Origin: Takakia lepidozioides | Taxonomy: Eukaryota; Streptophyta; Takakiopsida; Takakiales; Takakiaceae | DNA length: 64,000 nucleotides | NCBI GenBank assembly: GCA_030704615.1 | Contig: CM060734.1 | Coordinates: 38,456,042 to 38,520,041, forward strand | Reading direction: 5' to 3' | Shown here: positions 10,316 to 23,529 of the stretch, in pieces | Numbering within the stretch: position 1 is the first letter of the stretch | Layout: every line of letters starts with the position of its first letter | The notes under the pieces: model-generated | What the model saw: only the letters and a program-made list of their open reading frames with translations | Databases searched by the model: none | What the model was told of the DNA's origin: nothing | Position numbers and translations under genes: made by a program

Positions 10316-11109
10316 ACTTAAACCAAAAATCACATCAAGACGGCTTGGCCCCGGTCCTGGTTTTATGAGGAGGTGGACCCCATCATTGAACACTCAAACA
10401 AGGGAGGCTACCATCTCTATGGGCAGCAAGGGGGATTGTTAACTCGCACAAGGTTCACTCTATCATCAGACCTTGCCATCGATGTGCATGGGAAGAAGAC
10501 AGTACCCCACTGTGAAGGCTCATTCACCAGATACGATGATCTTGTTCATGATAATTCACAGAAGGACTTCGCACTCCGCATTGTGACATCAAGGAGAATT
10601 GAAATGCTCCCACTTACCCAGATACAATTTTCCAAAATACTTTCCAGTCAAGTCTGACACATTGGATTTCTACTCAGTACAAAGTGGGAGTTAGCTTCAT
10701 GCTTCTGCCTGTGATGCATCATCAAAACAACATGGGAATGCAACATCATAATCCAGTTGAGCTCTCCATGTTTCCAATGTACAAGAGGCAATTACTCTTA
10801 CAAGGCCTGGGGGGTTCAACAATGTATTCTGTGCAATGAACATTCTTTTGCAGCATTTAGACTGGTTCTATCACTGCACTATGTAGTCGTTCACTTGTCA
10901 CAACCTATACCTTAGAAGGCATTCAGATGCAAAAGACAAGGTTTGTTTGATACCAAAACCATCTTTTGTATTGGAGTTTTCCATTCTGTCTATATTTGAC
11001 CATTTAAGGGATGATGGACTCTGAGCAGTCATCATAAACAGAGATTGGCCACATATGCATCGTCACTCAAAATCACGGGCCATGAATTCCCTTTCCAAGC
11101 TTCTGCTGT
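10316..11109. other. Intergenic; no gene seen
   Basis: Open frames here are short and lack family features. The right part is the 3' flank of the TTC27-like gene on the minus strand. Confidence 0.5.
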
Positions 11110-14100
11110 TTATAGAGACTTAATCAAAGCTTGCACTTTCTGTAGGCATGCCTCCAGCCTTTCGTAGTCAGCAGACTTGGAAAACTGCTCCCCCTACAAC
11201 CATCACAACATGTCACCATTGAACTCAACAAAATCAAATCTTCACTCAGAATCAGGAAACATGCTTTTCTCTCCAGAATTCTTTTCAATAACATCGCGAT
11301 CCCCAAGGAATATCCAAATCTTTGTTGTTGCCCAACTAGGAATGGAGCTGAAGGTGACAAGACTCTGGTGATCAGATCACCTCTCTAGGTGTTTCTGTCA
11401 CCCATCCATCCATTTTTCAATTGCTCCACAGCAACCCAATACAGAGCCACAATGGAGAAGCCAATTGAGGTCACCTGTTCAAGGGTGTTACGTAGATGCA
11501 TTTGTGCAGCAGAAAGCTCCCGTCTGCCACCACCTCCAGTGTGGGCTATCTCAATGTAGGCCTCACACAGCTGCAGGGAAGCTCTAGCAAACAGCTCAAA
11601 TCGGTCCTTGTTATGTTGCCAACTAGCCCCCTGTGACCAAAAATAATAAGGCCCTGTCAACCCAGTATGATATAATCATTGTGGTGGACCAGCTAAGTAC
11701 ACCACGTGGACTAAAGGACATATCAAAGCCAACATTTGTAGGGACAAGGGAAACAAGTCCATCATAATCCATCTCCCTTTTCTCCCCCCTAGCAGTGTCC
11801 TTGGCAGAGGCCTTAATAGCAATGAGGATCAAAAGTACTTAGTGGTTTACCTGCATGAGGCAATCCACTTATGCAACTAGTGGGATTTGATTGGTGCTTT
11901 GGTCTCTGTGGTTCTCCTGGGTTGTTCTACTTTGTCTCCACAGAAACTAATTTTCTTGCTCTTTCTTTCTCTCCCTGAAGCAACAGGAGAGAGCACTTAC
12001 TTGTGCACACAAAACAACCTATCCTCATTCACAAATAGATCCCATTGCTGAGAATAAACAAACGGCAGTTTGCATTTCAGCCCAGAATAGTCATCTGGCA
12101 TACAATTTATCCCAATTCATCAAACATGTAAACAAGATAATCACCTGGGGCAAAGGAGGACAAATACCTGGTAGGCCCGAACTTGCTTCAATGATGCCTC
12201 TATGCACATGGTAAGGTCACCCTTGGCATGATGCCAGCGTGCTTGTAGCCCCCATGCCTCCCCTCCTCCCTCCCCACTGTGCACCACCTGGTCCTCAGAA
12301 TATACCCCACACCATGAGCAGCTTAAGTCAGAGCTCCTTTTTAAGACCTACTTTTTCTGTGCTTGCTTGCTGACAATTGAGACGATGAGGTCCGAAGCAA
12401 AAAATACAAAATGGAAATCAGAGGAGTGAGTGAACAGGGAAAGAGGATGAGATGCTGGGAGAAAGTTGTCTTCAGGAGCACTGGACTGACCTGGCCACTT
12501 ACTTGATACCAAAGTGACCTGCTAATGGATAGTGGAAGTCCAAGTACCAAAAATCCTTTCCAACCCTCTGCAATAATGAGAGAATGTACTAATAAGACTT
12601 TGCTTGCCGTAGATTTGTGGCCATAGACCCCACGTCGAGTTGGACAGAAACATAGGGAATAGGCACTACTTTTGTGAGGGGCTCACTCCAGTAGCTTGAC
12701 TTATCTTGGTATAAACAACGAGAGAGAGAGAGAATGTACCCATAAGACGTTGCTTGCCTTGTGGCCATAGACCCCGCTCCCAGTTTGGGCAGAGCAACAG
12801 AAACTACCGTTGTGGGGGGCTCACCCAGGTGAGAGAGAGGAGTGAGTGAGAGAAAGAGCTACAACAGAAGGTCCAAAGAGAAACTGAGGGGGTAGAGACT
12901 CCTCACCCGTGCAAGAAGCTTTCCAACCGTCTCCATCAACATGTCTATTTCTTTGGGATCCTTTGCTTCAACAGTTTCTGTTTTGGGAAATGCTGGTGGA
13001 GACACATCCCCATTAGAGTTTGAAACTTCTGGACCCTCTGTAGTGTCAGTTCCAAATGGGTCTGACTTGCCACCATTTGCTATTTGTCCATTCCCACTTT
13101 CTTCCGTGGCAACACCAAGTTTACTTCCATCTTTCTGGCCACTAGCCTTGTCAGACTTTGCTGTTTCCCCCTCTGAAGTGGAGTCAGGTTCTGACTCTGA
13201 GGACGCTGAAGATGGCATTCCTTTACGGGCCTCTATCTCAACTACTAATCTTGAGAGGGAGACAACATCCACGCGCTTTCCTTTCGAAAGGTCAAGAACT
13301 TTATCGATTGCTAGTACTGCCTGTGAAACACAAAGACCTCACTCTGAGAATCAATATTGTTATTCAGTGACACATTACCTTTCATCAGAGCCAAAGAAAG
13401 AAATGAAATGAAATGAAATGAAATGGTACTTTATAACGTCCGCGGAAAGCTCGAGCTTATGGGACAAAATGGAAAAAAACATGAGAGAGGAAACAAAACC
13501 AGAGCCAAAAATAAAACTATTGCTTGAGGAAGAAGAATGAAAGAAAGTACCTTATAAAGTCCACAAGGGGCCACAAAAGAAAGAAAAACTGGAAAGCTCA
13601 AAGAGCAATATAGGTTGTGGACATTACCTGACCAAAATTAGCGACATCCAAAGCCACTCCCGCAAAGTTTTCCCACATCTGCCAACTGTTCCGCCTGCCT
13701 GCACCATACACTATTACTACCTCTTTCCTCTCTATGCATGTCTGTCTGTCAGTGTCTCTACAGTAGATAGGAACTCCGTACTTCTGGTCGATCAATTGAT
13801 CGATCAACCATCATGAAATAGATAAGCAACAAAAGATACACGGTACAATCTCCAAAGCCACTATGCTGCATATATCCAGAAGATTAAGATTTTTCTGGAT
13901 TAAGATGTTTCTGACTAGACAAAACAAAACAAAAGCTTGGAGAACACGCACTTGAACTTGAGGGCCTCCCGAAAAGCAATAAATGCCTCCTTGCTTCTTT
14001 TCTTGTGCATGTTACTGTAAGATAGAGAACCACAGGATTACACAATATCTAGAAGTTGCAACATCAAACACATCAGACACTGGGACTTCTCACCAACCCA

Positions 14101-16652
14101 AGTAAACAAACCGGAAGTATATGAATTGTTATGTATGTATCGCTGACAGTTCCTTGGAGCATCTACAGGAGGGAGTATTGCCACTTACTCACCAAAAAAC
14201 AAATGTACCCACAAACTTAGTTCAAGCTTGGCCTTCACGAACTGAACCAGATGTGGTGAGTGGTTCGTGAGACATGAAAGTGGCCTTGTTACAACTTCTA
14301 ACAAAAATTATGCACAAAAATGGATCTTACATGGCTGCTATGTTGTTCCAGGACTCCCCATTATCCGGATTTAGCTGCACCGACCTTGTAAAGGCCTGTA
14401 ACGCTTCATCCAACTCTCTTGCCTGCAATGATAGAGACAGAAGAAAGAGATATGGTTATAGTCAACTTAGTATATTTTGTTCTCAGCCAGAACAAATGCC
14501 TCATTGGAGAAACTTACTTTCAAAGAAGCAGAACCGAGAGCAAACCAACCATCTGGATGCAGGGGATTCAAGACCAGTGCCGCCTTCCTGCCATTTTTAA
14601 AGGTCTGTTAGATTTACAAAGCCACACAATGAGATTTGTACCTGGTTAGACCCACCTCTTGGAACAAGACAATGCCAGACTGCTGATGACTTGTCACTCT
14701 TAGGTGGCAACACAGTTGTAGGTCTTTAAGCTACAGATTGCAAAACCCTCAAATATGTTGTGTAGACCAAAGTTAGTCTAGACATCAGCCAAACTGCGGC
14801 TCGCCTGTCCAAGAAGGGCTTCTCAGTTTACCAATGCTCCATGGATTTGATGTAGTCCCCTCGATTATATGCCGTGCGTGCCAACGAGCGCTGTGTCAAC
14901 CAGCAAATACAATATCAACTTACAGAAGGGAGACGGATGCCCACAAAAATACCCAGACGTCAGGAGGAGTTTGGCATTGTATTGAAGAAAGTTGACAAGG
15001 GGGTGCTCATAAACTTGCAGTGCCTATGGGTCAAAGTAGATGTGCTTCATTTTTAGTCAATGAGAACAACTTGCTTAAACATGCAATAATTTGTAGTGCC
15101 CTCTACACAGAAAACCATTTAGTTATGGTACCTGAGCCCGAGTGAAGTGATGACCAGAAACCTCCCAAGCTTTCCGGTAACAGTTGTCGTCAAGTGTTAC
15201 ATCTCCTAATGAACACCTGTGAAGTCATTGAATGAAATAAATACGAATGAATTTGCCCCATACCCCAAAGCAACCACGAGGGCTTGCCAAAACATGCTAG
15301 GAGGTGGGCTTGCTAAAAGAGGAAGTATCACAAAACCAATTATTAGAATATAAAACACTATTGGGATTGGCACACAGGGTGCACCAGAGGCGGGGGTCAT
15401 TAGGTTGTAGCTGGAGGCGCTGTTTGATTAGATCAGATGCGGCAGCCTTCTTCCCAAGTAGACTGCAGATTCACAAGTCACCCAGTTAACTCTAAATGAG
15501 CCTATTGGCCCCCTGCTTCTGTCCCATCTTCCCTGTAATAGCTCCTTGTGCTCACAACACGCCATTCATGGGTGAATTATAAGATCCTATGCAACATCCA
15601 GTTTGTTTCAATCTTATGAACTAAACAACTCAGAGAACATCAAGATGCTACTAGGTGCCTGCAGTCAGCAAACACAGGACATCAGATGAGAATAATCTAC
15701 CCAAGTGAAGGTAAATTTTGCAAAAGGGTGAAAGGAATGGCACACCAGTAGCAGTCAATGAGGTTGTCCCAGAGCTCAAGCTCCTCAAACACACCCAGAG
15801 CTTCTCCCACAAGCCCACAGCTCACCATCATCTCCGCATGCTCTCTGCCATCCTCACTCCGTGTCAAAATTGTCCATTTATGCCTAATATACCTACTTGT
15901 GTCTCATATTCCTGATAGATAGTGCCATCTTCACATTACTGCACTGTCAACCAAGGTAACTGACAGACATGAGAATTTGGGGAAAGGGTCAGGGACGTAC
16001 TTGAGAAGAGCTGCCATGGTGGGGAAAGACACACAGAAGACATAGCACATTCTTGGTGCTACCTTTGCAGAGCCCTTCCGTGTCTCCTCCACCTGCACAT
16101 TTACAGCAGAAAAAGAATTGGGAAAGGTAGAACCCACCTGTAGAATTTGAATTTTCATTTCCACTCAACAGTATGTCCCAAGAAAACCCCCGCTTATGGC
16201 CAACTTGCTGTGATGGCAGACCATCCTATCAAAGCCTTGAGACCTACGAGGTCTCAGACTTGGTTACAGAATTTGGGGACTTTGGAATAAGGTAACAGTT
16301 AAGTTATCAATTTTAAATTCTGAAACTGCAGCATAATGCAAAGGCAGCCAAAGGAGAGAAGAATACAAGGGTCTCCATCATGAGAAAGGCCCGCTGCTGT
16401 GTACGGGTGCGAAGACGCTCCCACCGGATGCGTAGCAACTGGCACAAAGCCCTCACCTTCCCACAACCCCAAGATCTCATCCTGAACATGAGGGAGAAAA
16501 TCATAAACCATGCCTTACAGCAGGGAAAAGAATAGAAAAGAGATGAAATATTACTTTATAACATCTGTCGAAAGGTCATGAAAAGAAAAGGCCATGAGCT
16601 TATGGGACAAGAAAAGAAAAGAAATGGTACTTTATAACATCTGCAAGAAGCT

Positions 16653-16689
<37 letters not shown>

Positions 16690-19600
16690 AATGTACTGAT
16701 TGACCATTCCTACAAACATGTGCTATACTGTCGAGGCTTAGTCCCCAGGGGATAACCCTCCTCAAGCTAGTTTTGGGGTTTCAGCCCACTACACCAAAAA
16801 ATGCCCGAGTGCTCATGCACAATTGATGAAAATTTGGTACACCAAAACTGCCGAGTGCTCATGCACAATTGATGAAAATTTGGTTACAGGGATTTGGTGT
16901 TCATTTTTAGGCGAGCATTCACATAAATAAGAAAGAATAAAGTTAGGCACTGTACATTGCAATACATAACACACAGTGGTTGTGGTTGCACTGTTAGTCA
17001 CACAGTCCAGAAAAAGGGCAGAGAGAGAGAAGAGAAGACAAAATTCCTCGAACAACAGTCGCAAGAAAGCAACTTGGGAACGTGACTGGCAAGGGCCAAC
17101 CAGAGGGTGTGATTGTTGTTGTGCATCCACTGCCTCGATGAATGGAGCCATCTGCCAACCTGCAGCAATGAGCCAACGACACACGTTGTTAACAAACATA
17201 GACCCAAACCCTAGCACAGGCCAACTCAAATGGAGATGAAAAAATCTAAACTCTACAAAAGACCCTGCATCCTCATCCTAGACTCCAAGAAATAGAACAG
17301 TGGGCCTAGTAAGCACACGTCAAGTCAGCCTAGTGTCCCATGCATATGTCTGATATCCAACCACAAAATCTGAGAATAGCCATTTCTTTTTATGTGCAAC
17401 TTCCATCTCTTGCACTAAGATAAATTATAAGTTTAACCACTTGAATTCAGACATGGTTCGTACACTCGTGAGGTAAAAGAGAATGGTTTCAGTCAGGGGT
17501 ATAAAATCTGACATCGTCATACAAACACATCAGTTATTCAGAACATACTTCGGAGTTCATCGTCTGGATTGCTTTTCTTCACATCCAGACACTCAGCTAA
17601 AATGATGGCCTGTTCAATCGTGCTCAAAGATTTCCGTCCACCTTCATCCACTTTCTTGGCAGCCATGGAAATTCCAGCAGCTTGCACCTCATCTACCAGC
17701 CTTGGAGTCAACAATATCTCACTCTCCCCTGTGCTCTCAGAATTTCCAAATTGGGATACTCCCCTCCAAGAATCAATCTCAATTCCGGATGCTGAGTTGG
17801 AGTCAGCCACCAAAACCATTTGAGCTTTTGCATCAATCTGCGATACCGACGTTCATAAAGAGAACACCTCACAGTGAGCTATTAACGAATACATTTGAAG
17901 GGAAACCATATCTTTTTCCTTGGGGCCAGCTGGTCAGCTACCTGATGGATGGTGCGGAAGCCAAGAGCGCCCGTGAGAGAGAGCTGTAATCCACAGGTTT
18001 GCTCTGCACGCTCAAAGCACTGCCTGGTAAACACACCTCAAGAAAACTGTCATTGATGATCTCTTCCCCATGCCTGGACAGGTCCAATGTGCACTGTACT
18101 AACATGTTGACGCCAGACAAATGATGTGGCCTTTAGGAAAAGAACACAAATCCGTGATATAAAAGAAGTTTTCATTCGAGGTTGACCCTTTCTCTTATCA
18201 GAAGTGATGATTCAGCTTCATCAACTGTTTTACGGCTTGATCCATGGGTTGAAGAGGCATGACCCTTGAGAGCACTTTATGTTGCAACATATGAGGACGT
18301 CACTTTCAAGCATTTTAAAACCCATCCTTCATTTACTCCCATCAGAACTTACCGGGCAGCATCATTATGGCCATACGCATGCTCTACGAGGCCCGCCTCC
18401 AGCTGAGCAGCTGCTGCAAACACTCTCGCTTCTCCAGCGAGCAGTAACTCACCCCAACCATGTTCTTCTACAGCTTCCAGTGATCCAAAATCCTTCAAGG
18501 TGACAGAGGACAAAAAGACGAGAAGAGATCTAAGGGAGGGCGAGCGCTCAGCCAGGATTCGCTGCTGGATGAGCACCATTCGACAGGCCCACCAGGGCCT
18601 ACTACTCAATCCAACTGGCCGCTTCTTGCTGCCCACTGCCGGCTTGGTGACATCAACCAGTAAGAGCTTGGACAGCAACAAATACTGCTTAGACCCAGCC
18701 AGAGAATCTATCAATTTCTCCAAGAAGAGTACCACAGTGGGGGTCGTCTATCTGAGCAGTTTGACAAAAATAAACATACACTGACACCAGAAGAATAAAG
18801 TACTGACTCCTTTGCAGCAAAAAGAGTTAGTTCTAGGAACAAATACATGGCCTTACAAAAGCCAGTGGTCTCATGGAGTATATAGATTGTACTCATAAGA
18901 CGTTGTTTGCCGTAGCCTTGTGGCCATTGACCCCGCGCCCAGTTTGAGCGGGAACGAGTATATAGAGTGAGAGAGAGGATGAAAGAGAGAGGGCAGGAGG
19001 TGCACCTGGGGAAGAGTAACTTTCCCAACAATGTCACACCCATCCGCCATGAGCTGCTGCCGGGCCCATGCATCATTATCATTTCCATCACCCCCTTTCC
19101 ATACAGTTTGTGCTGGAAATGCTGGCCAATTGACTTGTGGCCTGCCAGCCACACTTGCATTCTCAAGTTTTCCGAGGCAATAGTCGGTGCTTCACTAGAT
19201 TTAATTGTTGAAACTCTGGCGATTTTACACCACCGTCATGACAATGCTTCATTTGTAGTACATGAGATGGTCAGCTCTTTGTACCTTATATATGACATAA
19301 AGAAGATTCCATAGTCACTCGGAGAGATTATCATTGCACCCGTAGAGCAAGGCATTTATAGTTCCCACACAGCTAGTATATTTCCAAACCTGAACAATGA
19401 CTTTGATCACACAAGAGCGGAACAGCTGGAACACTCTTATAACCCCAAGGAACGTGAATCGCCAATTCTCAAATCCTCGCACATGTCCCCAAAACATAGT
19501 CTGACCACATCATTAGTCTGTTTATCCCCAACTTTTCTTTTTCAGCTCCAAAAGGAAAAGATGGAGGAGGTAGACCACAGGGAAATTGAGTGTGGAACCA

Positions 19601-20435
19601 TACCCTGTCACATTGGCTTGCATAAAGGCATAGAGGGCTGCAATTCCCACAGCCACGGCCAGAAGTTCCCGTGCTAGAAGCTCCTCGCTCCCAAATTCAA
19701 CACAGCCTAGTCTGGCACCGTTCCCCTCTTCGGTTGTGCCCCTAGGCACCTGCACCATTCACTTCCTCCAGTGTGTTGGAAAATACAGCGGACCCTGAGA
19801 ACTGGCACTCACAGTCTGCCTCTAATAGTGATTTCCTAATCCGCAAGTTTGGTTGATGTACTAGGCTGCCAAAGACAACTTTGATCTACATGAAAAGAAT
19901 ATACAACCTTCCCAGTATTTGGAATTTCTTAACATCTAGAATTAGTATCCATTGATGATGACCAATTAAGGACATCCACAGAGGAGTCCCAATGAATATT
20001 CACGAATTGGGCCAGTTTCCACTTGCAGAGGTGCAATTCTAGCGTCACACATTGCAACTTATAAGCTAATTATCAATGACTGACCTGACCAGTGAGGAAT
20101 GAGTCGATCCTGGTCCTGAGTGTGTTAAACAGTTCGCTTACTGCATCGCTTCCAAGCTGACCTACAGAGAGAGAGTTTCCAAATAGAACAGAAACAGGGG
20201 CGCAAGAAAGAGCCCGCATATAATCTCCAGCCTCTATGTGTTCCACAATGCATTCGAGTGAAGCATCCAAGTCCAGTTCGGTACTTCCACCACCATATTC
20301 ACTTTCCATCTCGCCATGTTTGATTCCAAGACCTTTGGCTGCTTCATCCAACTGTTCCAATGACGGTGGCAGGAAGCCAGCTGTGAGAGAGCTGCGCAGC
20401 AGACGCAGCTCGTATGACAACGTGCGGATGCCCAT
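11110..20435 (-). CDS. TTC27: TTC27-like tetratricopeptide repeat protein, 21 exons
   Basis: Exons in transcript order: 20435-20085, 19749-19604, 19153-19006, 18747-18353, 18023-17942, 17837-17549, 17159-17101, 16456-16367, 16092-16001, 15844-15746, 15462-15385, 15216-15132, 14890-14832, 14587-14518, 14422-14331, 14014-13952, 13694-13628, 13320-12907, 12293-12168, 11630-11475, 11193-11110 (stop TAA). All borders are GT-AG, phases match, and the joined frame is open for 1014 residues. Family features are RPWWACRMVLIQQRIL, EARVFAAAAQLEAGLVEHAYG, the block from IEQAIILAECLDVKKSNPDDEL to WQMAPFIEAVDAQQQSH, and WVF-type TPRs such as LGVFEELELWDNLIDCY and RLWCSLGDVTLDD. The TPRs then include LVLNPLHPDGWFALGSASLK and ELDEALQAFTRSVQLNP. 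TTC27 relatives are soluble TPR proteins linked to ribosome biogenesis or RNA processing. The start is set at the ATG before GIRTLSYELRLLRSSL. Exon 18 carries a low-complexity acidic/Ser insert (SSASSESEPDSTSEGE), which makes this copy longer than usual. An additional upstream exon cannot be excluded. Confidence 0.88.
12566..12730. repeat. GA-associated short interspersed repeat, copy 1
   Basis: The copy contains AATGTACTAATAAGAC, TTTGTGGCCATAGACCCC and GGGGCTCACTCCAGTAG, and ends at a (GAGA)n tract. It lies in intron 18 of the TTC27-like gene. It matches copies near 12731, 18886, 59980 (inverted) and 62655, so it is a dispersed family, perhaps SINE-like. No clear RNA polymerase III A/B boxes were recognised. 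Confidence 0.65.
12731..12845. repeat. GA-associated short interspersed repeat, copy 2
   Basis: This is a tandem neighbour of copy 1. It carries AATGTACCCATAAGACGTTG, CTTGTGGCCATAGACCCCG and GGGGGGCTCACCCAG, flanked on both sides by GA runs. Confidence 0.65.
13384..13500 (-). mobile_element. LINE 3'-end remnant in TTC27 intron 17
   Basis: Four to five ATGAA/TTTCA-type pentamers are followed by GGTACTTTATAACGTCCGCG, GAGCTTATGGGACAAAATGG and CATGAGAGAGG. This is the reverse complement of the 3' UTR and tail of the LINE fragment at 54927-55274. The copy is strongly 5'-truncated and lies in the sense direction of the host gene. Confidence 0.7.
16545..16685 (-). mobile_element. LINE 3'-UTR remnants plus GA microsatellite
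   Basis: Two partial copies of the same LINE 3' UTR lie head to tail (TACTTTATAACATCTG appears twice, GAGCTTATGGGACAAG once) and run into a (GA)n tract at about 16657-16687. They sit in intron 7 of the TTC27-like gene. Confidence 0.6.
18886..18985. repeat. GA-associated short interspersed repeat, copy 3
   Basis: TTGTACTCATAAGACGTTG, TAGCCTTGTGGCCATTGACC and CCCAGTTTGAGCGGGAACG are followed by GAGAGAG runs. It lies in intron 3 of the TTC27-like gene. This is the best-preserved left half of the family. Confidence 0.65.
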
Positions 20436-21492
20436 GCAGATTGACACCCCACCGAGAAGAGAGGCTGCGAAGATTCTAGGCCCAGATAGTAGCCTGCACA
20501 AAACAACTCCACAATAACTGAGTACACAATATGTGAGAGGAAGTGGGAGAGTACGACCTAGAGTTTAACCAAATACAACAAACGATAATCAGAGCTGATC
20601 AGAAGCGGAATAGGAGTGAGGAGAAGAGAAGAAAATAAATTTCATGCCCAAGATAGAAGAAGAAATCCAATTCGAGCTCTTTGAGGGTTTAAGAAGGCCC
20701 GGGGAGGACTACCAACCCTGCAACTGTATCACAATTCGAACCCTGTTATTCGTTCGAGATTTTAAAGGTGCTACAAAGCTTTATAAAAGGTATGCCACAA
20801 ACCCCCTTGGTGTACTGTCTCCGGCACTTCTTCAAATTACTAGTGGAACACCGTCAACTTAGCTCTATGTAGAAACAATTCCGAAAGAAAAACAACGGAA
20901 GAGATGATGCATGACATAAAAGCACTGATAACAATCAACGGGGCCTTGCAGGATCGTGCTGCTGTTTGCATTCTTCCTCTTCCCTCCTCTCACCATTCGA
21001 AAAACGTAATAAGCCCTTTCATCGGATTTGATAAAGGGCTTCGTCTTCGTCTGCTCGCTGGACGAACTCCTGTCGTTCGTCCCAGCCCCATACCATGGTC
21101 GATAACATGCATACCCATGACTTTCGGCCCCATACCTATGGATGAACGTGTATGTTCCTCTATCATCCATTGTAGTTGTGCATAATTGGGGATTTCATCT
21201 ATCAATAGTATCCAAACTTAAAAGCACTACTCGAATTAAATTGAGGTTTTTGTTGTTGGCCTGAGCAAAGGGGTCAGCCTCTTTTGACGCATTGCCGCTT
21301 TTTCTTTCTTTCTTTTTTTAATTGATTTACTCTTCCAATTCGATCGAGACAGTTGCCACCAGAATATTTTGTTCATATTTGTAATGAATGACATGACGTG
21401 GATGAACAGTTTCATCGTCTGTAGGTCTGGAGTTCAACTTCTTGTGCGGGCCGGAACCACTTGAAGAGGGCTTTCTCCTAGGCGCTGTAGGT
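20436..21492. other. Upstream of TTC27-like gene; uncertain minus-strand ORFs
   Basis: This holds the 5' flank of the TTC27-like gene. An acceptor-like CAG at 20495 may join a 5' UTR exon. Two minus-strand open frames (about 20865-21206 and 21327-21512) have protein-like composition but no family I recognise. The second is cut by the retrotransposon insertion at 21493. Confidence 0.35.
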
Positions 21493-21497
21493 GTGCG
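21493..21497. repeat. Left target-site duplication GTGCG
   Basis: GTGCG immediately precedes the left LTR and is repeated at 28449-28453, right after the other LTR. This 5-bp duplication marks the integration of the gypsy element. Confidence 0.9.
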
Positions 21498-22232
21498 TGT
21501 CACGCACCTCACTTCGGTAAGCTCCCCTTCAAGTCATAGTTACTCGCTTTGATGCGCGCGCCTGACTCCCAACCTGGCCGCCGGGCCAACTTGGAGCTTC
21601 GGCTGCTCACCAGGACATAACGGTCCCCTTCGCTCTCCCACTAAACCCTCCACCTATTTGGGCCCAGTGGAATTCCCTTTGGTAGATGGCAGTCCGGAAC
21701 AGCTCCCCACTCTTTGGTCGCTTTCCGGCTCGCTCGCTTACTCACTAGTTTTTGGTCACCAACGGGCTTGCACCGTTCTCGGGGTCACTACTCACTCCTA
21801 TATATACTTTTGTAGCTGTCCGCGGGGGTTTCACAACCAGCCATGCCATTTTATGGCGAACCACCACGAAAACCCTCGACTCCCGGTGATGAGTCGCGGT
21901 GAGTCTTGGCCCACTCACCACGGCCCCTATGGACCGTGATGAGTTCCAAGACTCCCCCGACTCCCCCACGAGTCTCCGCCGCCCCCATGGTGAGTCCTAT
22001 GTCACCCCCCCACTAAGTCCCGCTAAGCTACACCACCCCTTGTGGAGCCACCCCCACCGCAACCCGGTGTGCGGGGCTCCACCTAGTGAGCGCCTCCGCC
22101 TCCTTGAGTGCCTTGGCACTCAAGGGTGCTTCAGCCCCCGTACCTATCACTGCCGCTGCCCCCCCCACACACAGGGCAGCCCCTCATTGTCCCGACCCCT
22201 CCCGCCCCCTGCCCTCAAGGCAATCCGCGACA
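21498..22232 (-). repeat. 3' LTR of the complete gypsy element
   Basis: On the plus strand it begins TGTCACGCACC and ends CCGCGACA. It is about 735 bp and collinear with the LTRs at 27722 and 31641, with small indels. Short open frames inside it are chance. Confidence 0.92.
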
Positions 22233-23076
22233 CACACCCCTACCAACAGGGAGTCGATGTCCTCATCGACTTGTCCATTTTGTAGAAACGAACATCCAAG
22301 TTGTGGCGTCCCACATCAAGGAGTTTGTTTCCGCACCATGGCGTCCCATGGCAAAGAACCAAACCCCACACTTGACTCTACTCTCCACTAGCTAGTTCGT
22401 TCGGCGACTTCCTCCAAGTCCCGGCCAGGTGGAGCCTCTCCAGCTCCTCCCAGTGCACTTTTCTTGGCCTACTTCAAGGCCAAGGAACGATCCTCCCCGA
22501 GGATCGAATCGCCTTACTGCAACAACATTGCTTGCGACCGCTAATGCCGCTTTTGGCATCACCTTGAGCAAGGGTTCACCTGGAACCCTCTTTGACTAGG
22601 AAGATAACCTTGAACCAACCGTGCGCCCCAATCACTACAATTGGGTCCGCCTTGGAATGCTGGCCTGAGGTACGGGAACACGCCGAAGCCGCACTACGAC
22701 TTCGTCCCGATGCTACACGATTATAGTACGTGAACGGAAGCACGTAGCTTCCGCGTTAGCCCGCACTACAAGGCAACCCCCTCGTAGAGCAGTTATAGTA
22801 CGCGCACGCGCCAGGTGCGCACTAGCACGTGAACTCCCAAGAAGGCGCAAGTTTCCTTGCCCCTTGGATGGGGTCACCCGATTTTGGCACTACGCAAACA
22901 CACGATTAACCCAATTTACCTCTCCCATTTTTATAAGCTAGCATGCATTCTACACACTAGCCAACCATACCATGCATCACCATTCCAAACAAAATAGGAC
23001 GCACAACATTTGGAAGCCATTTCATTTATAGCACGTTTTGTACAATACAAGTTTTGCAATCGGATTCCTAAGCTAG

Positions 23077-23529
23077 CTAAGCCGGGCTAAGCATGCATTT
23101 CCTCCCCCACGCTCCAAGGTTGATGTTCCCATCAACGCTTCTTCCGCTTTTGAGGTCGCCCTTCGAAAGCTGCAACCGCCTCGGATGCGTTCCCATTTCT
23201 GAGGCACGCACCCAAGATGCCTCCACATGATGATAGCCCTTCCATTTGACGAGATACTCCGTTTCTCGGTTCTTGAACCTCCTCGACTTAAGTATTGCCT
23301 CCACCTCGTATTCAGGTTCATTTTCATGATCCAACAGCATAGGTGGCGGACGCAACACTTGATGCCGATTCGGACGCGCTTCATCTTTGAAGTAAGGCTT
23401 CAAAAGGGAGACATGGAATAGTGGGTGCACCTTGCTGTTTGCTGGCAGCTCCAATTCATACACATCCTCATTCATAACCTTCCGAATGCGAAAGGGTCCC
23501 GCATACGGAGGTACGAACTTCGGACTCAC
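23077..23529 (-). pseudogene. Gypsy pol C-terminal part with chromodomain
   Basis: YAGPFRIRKVMNEDVYELEL is the GPY/F-type end of the integrase. VHPLFHVSLLKPYF follows, then a chromodomain with YEVEAILKSRR, EYLVKWKGY and ASWV. Chromodomains in this position direct integration toward modified chromatin in chromoviruses. The open frame is cut off upstream by a frameshift. Confidence 0.88.

Noticed and set aside
21658-22395. Pro/Ser-rich open frames in the LTRs, repeated at 27882-28515
   Set aside because: They lie within LTRs, overlap in several frames and have no domain.
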